From NCBI GenBank assembly GCA_039177895.1, contig JBCDFO010000031.1, positions 1 through 22,858 on the forward strand: a DNA stretch of 22,858 nucleotides, given 5' to 3'. Positions 22,852 to 22,858 of the stretch are shown here, piece by piece. Positions within the stretch are counted from its first letter, which is position 1. Every line of letters begins with the position of its first letter. The notes beneath the pieces were generated by a model that was given only the letters and a program-made list of their open reading frames with translations, made no database searches and was not told the origin of the DNA. The position numbers were made by a program, and so were the translations under genes. This DNA is from JBCBEX01 sp039177895 (GTDB taxonomy: Bacteria > Bacteroidota > Rhodothermia > Rhodothermales > Rubricoccaceae).

Positions 22852-22858
22852 GGAACGA

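Overview
This is a high-GC bacterial window, with strong G/C preference at third codon positions. It most resembles the Rhodothermota (Salinibacter/Rubrivirga-like relatives of Bacteroidota). That placement is inferred from gene families, composition and the near absence of Shine-Dalgarno sequences; no rRNA or other marker proves it. It reads as chromosomal DNA with one small decayed mobile-element scar.

Layout. (1) 1-2203: 3' part of a membrane-anchored Ser/Thr protein kinase, cut by the window edge. (2) 2223-9012: a sulfur island. On the minus strand, in transcription order, it holds a CstB-like persulfide dioxygenase with two rhodanese domains, a TauE/SafE exporter fused to a rhodanese, a thioredoxin, a lone rhodanese and a small lipoprotein. 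A GntR/HutC regulator is divergent from the dioxygenase. A split YeeE/YedE transporter (two minus-strand halves) lies beyond it. A higBA toxin-antitoxin pair sits between the regulator and the transporter. (3) 9208-10230: thiL. (4) 10231-11168: a low-coding, lower-GC scar with an internally deleted IS5-type transposase and a frameshifted coding remnant. (5) 11169-13875, minus: a CCA-adding-type tRNA nucleotidyltransferase and a Gfo/Idh/MocA-type oxidoreductase, separated by an exact eight-copy 8-bp repeat. (6) 13994-17814, plus: aroE, pgeF, recJ and a small zinc-ribbon protein. (7) 17811-19826, minus: a large acidic protein of unknown function. (8) 19971-22834, minus: fabH-fabD-fabG, initiation and first-reduction genes of fatty-acid synthesis.

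How the genes may work together. The sulfur island looks like a divergent version of the staphylococcal cst detoxification operon: oxidise persulfide, pass sulfane sulfur between rhodanese and thioredoxin, export sulfite-like products, and move thiosulfate through YeeE. The most interesting observation is a near-palindromic 16-bp site, consensus ACTTGTCATGACAAGT. It occurs upstream of both the dioxygenase gene (6245-6260, shared with gntR) and the YeeE operon (9083-9098), at almost identical distances from the start codons and overlapping a -35-like hexamer each time. I infer that the GntR protein controls both units as one regulon. A second theme is simple-sequence repeats directly in front of start codons (cca, fabG, fabD, fabH).
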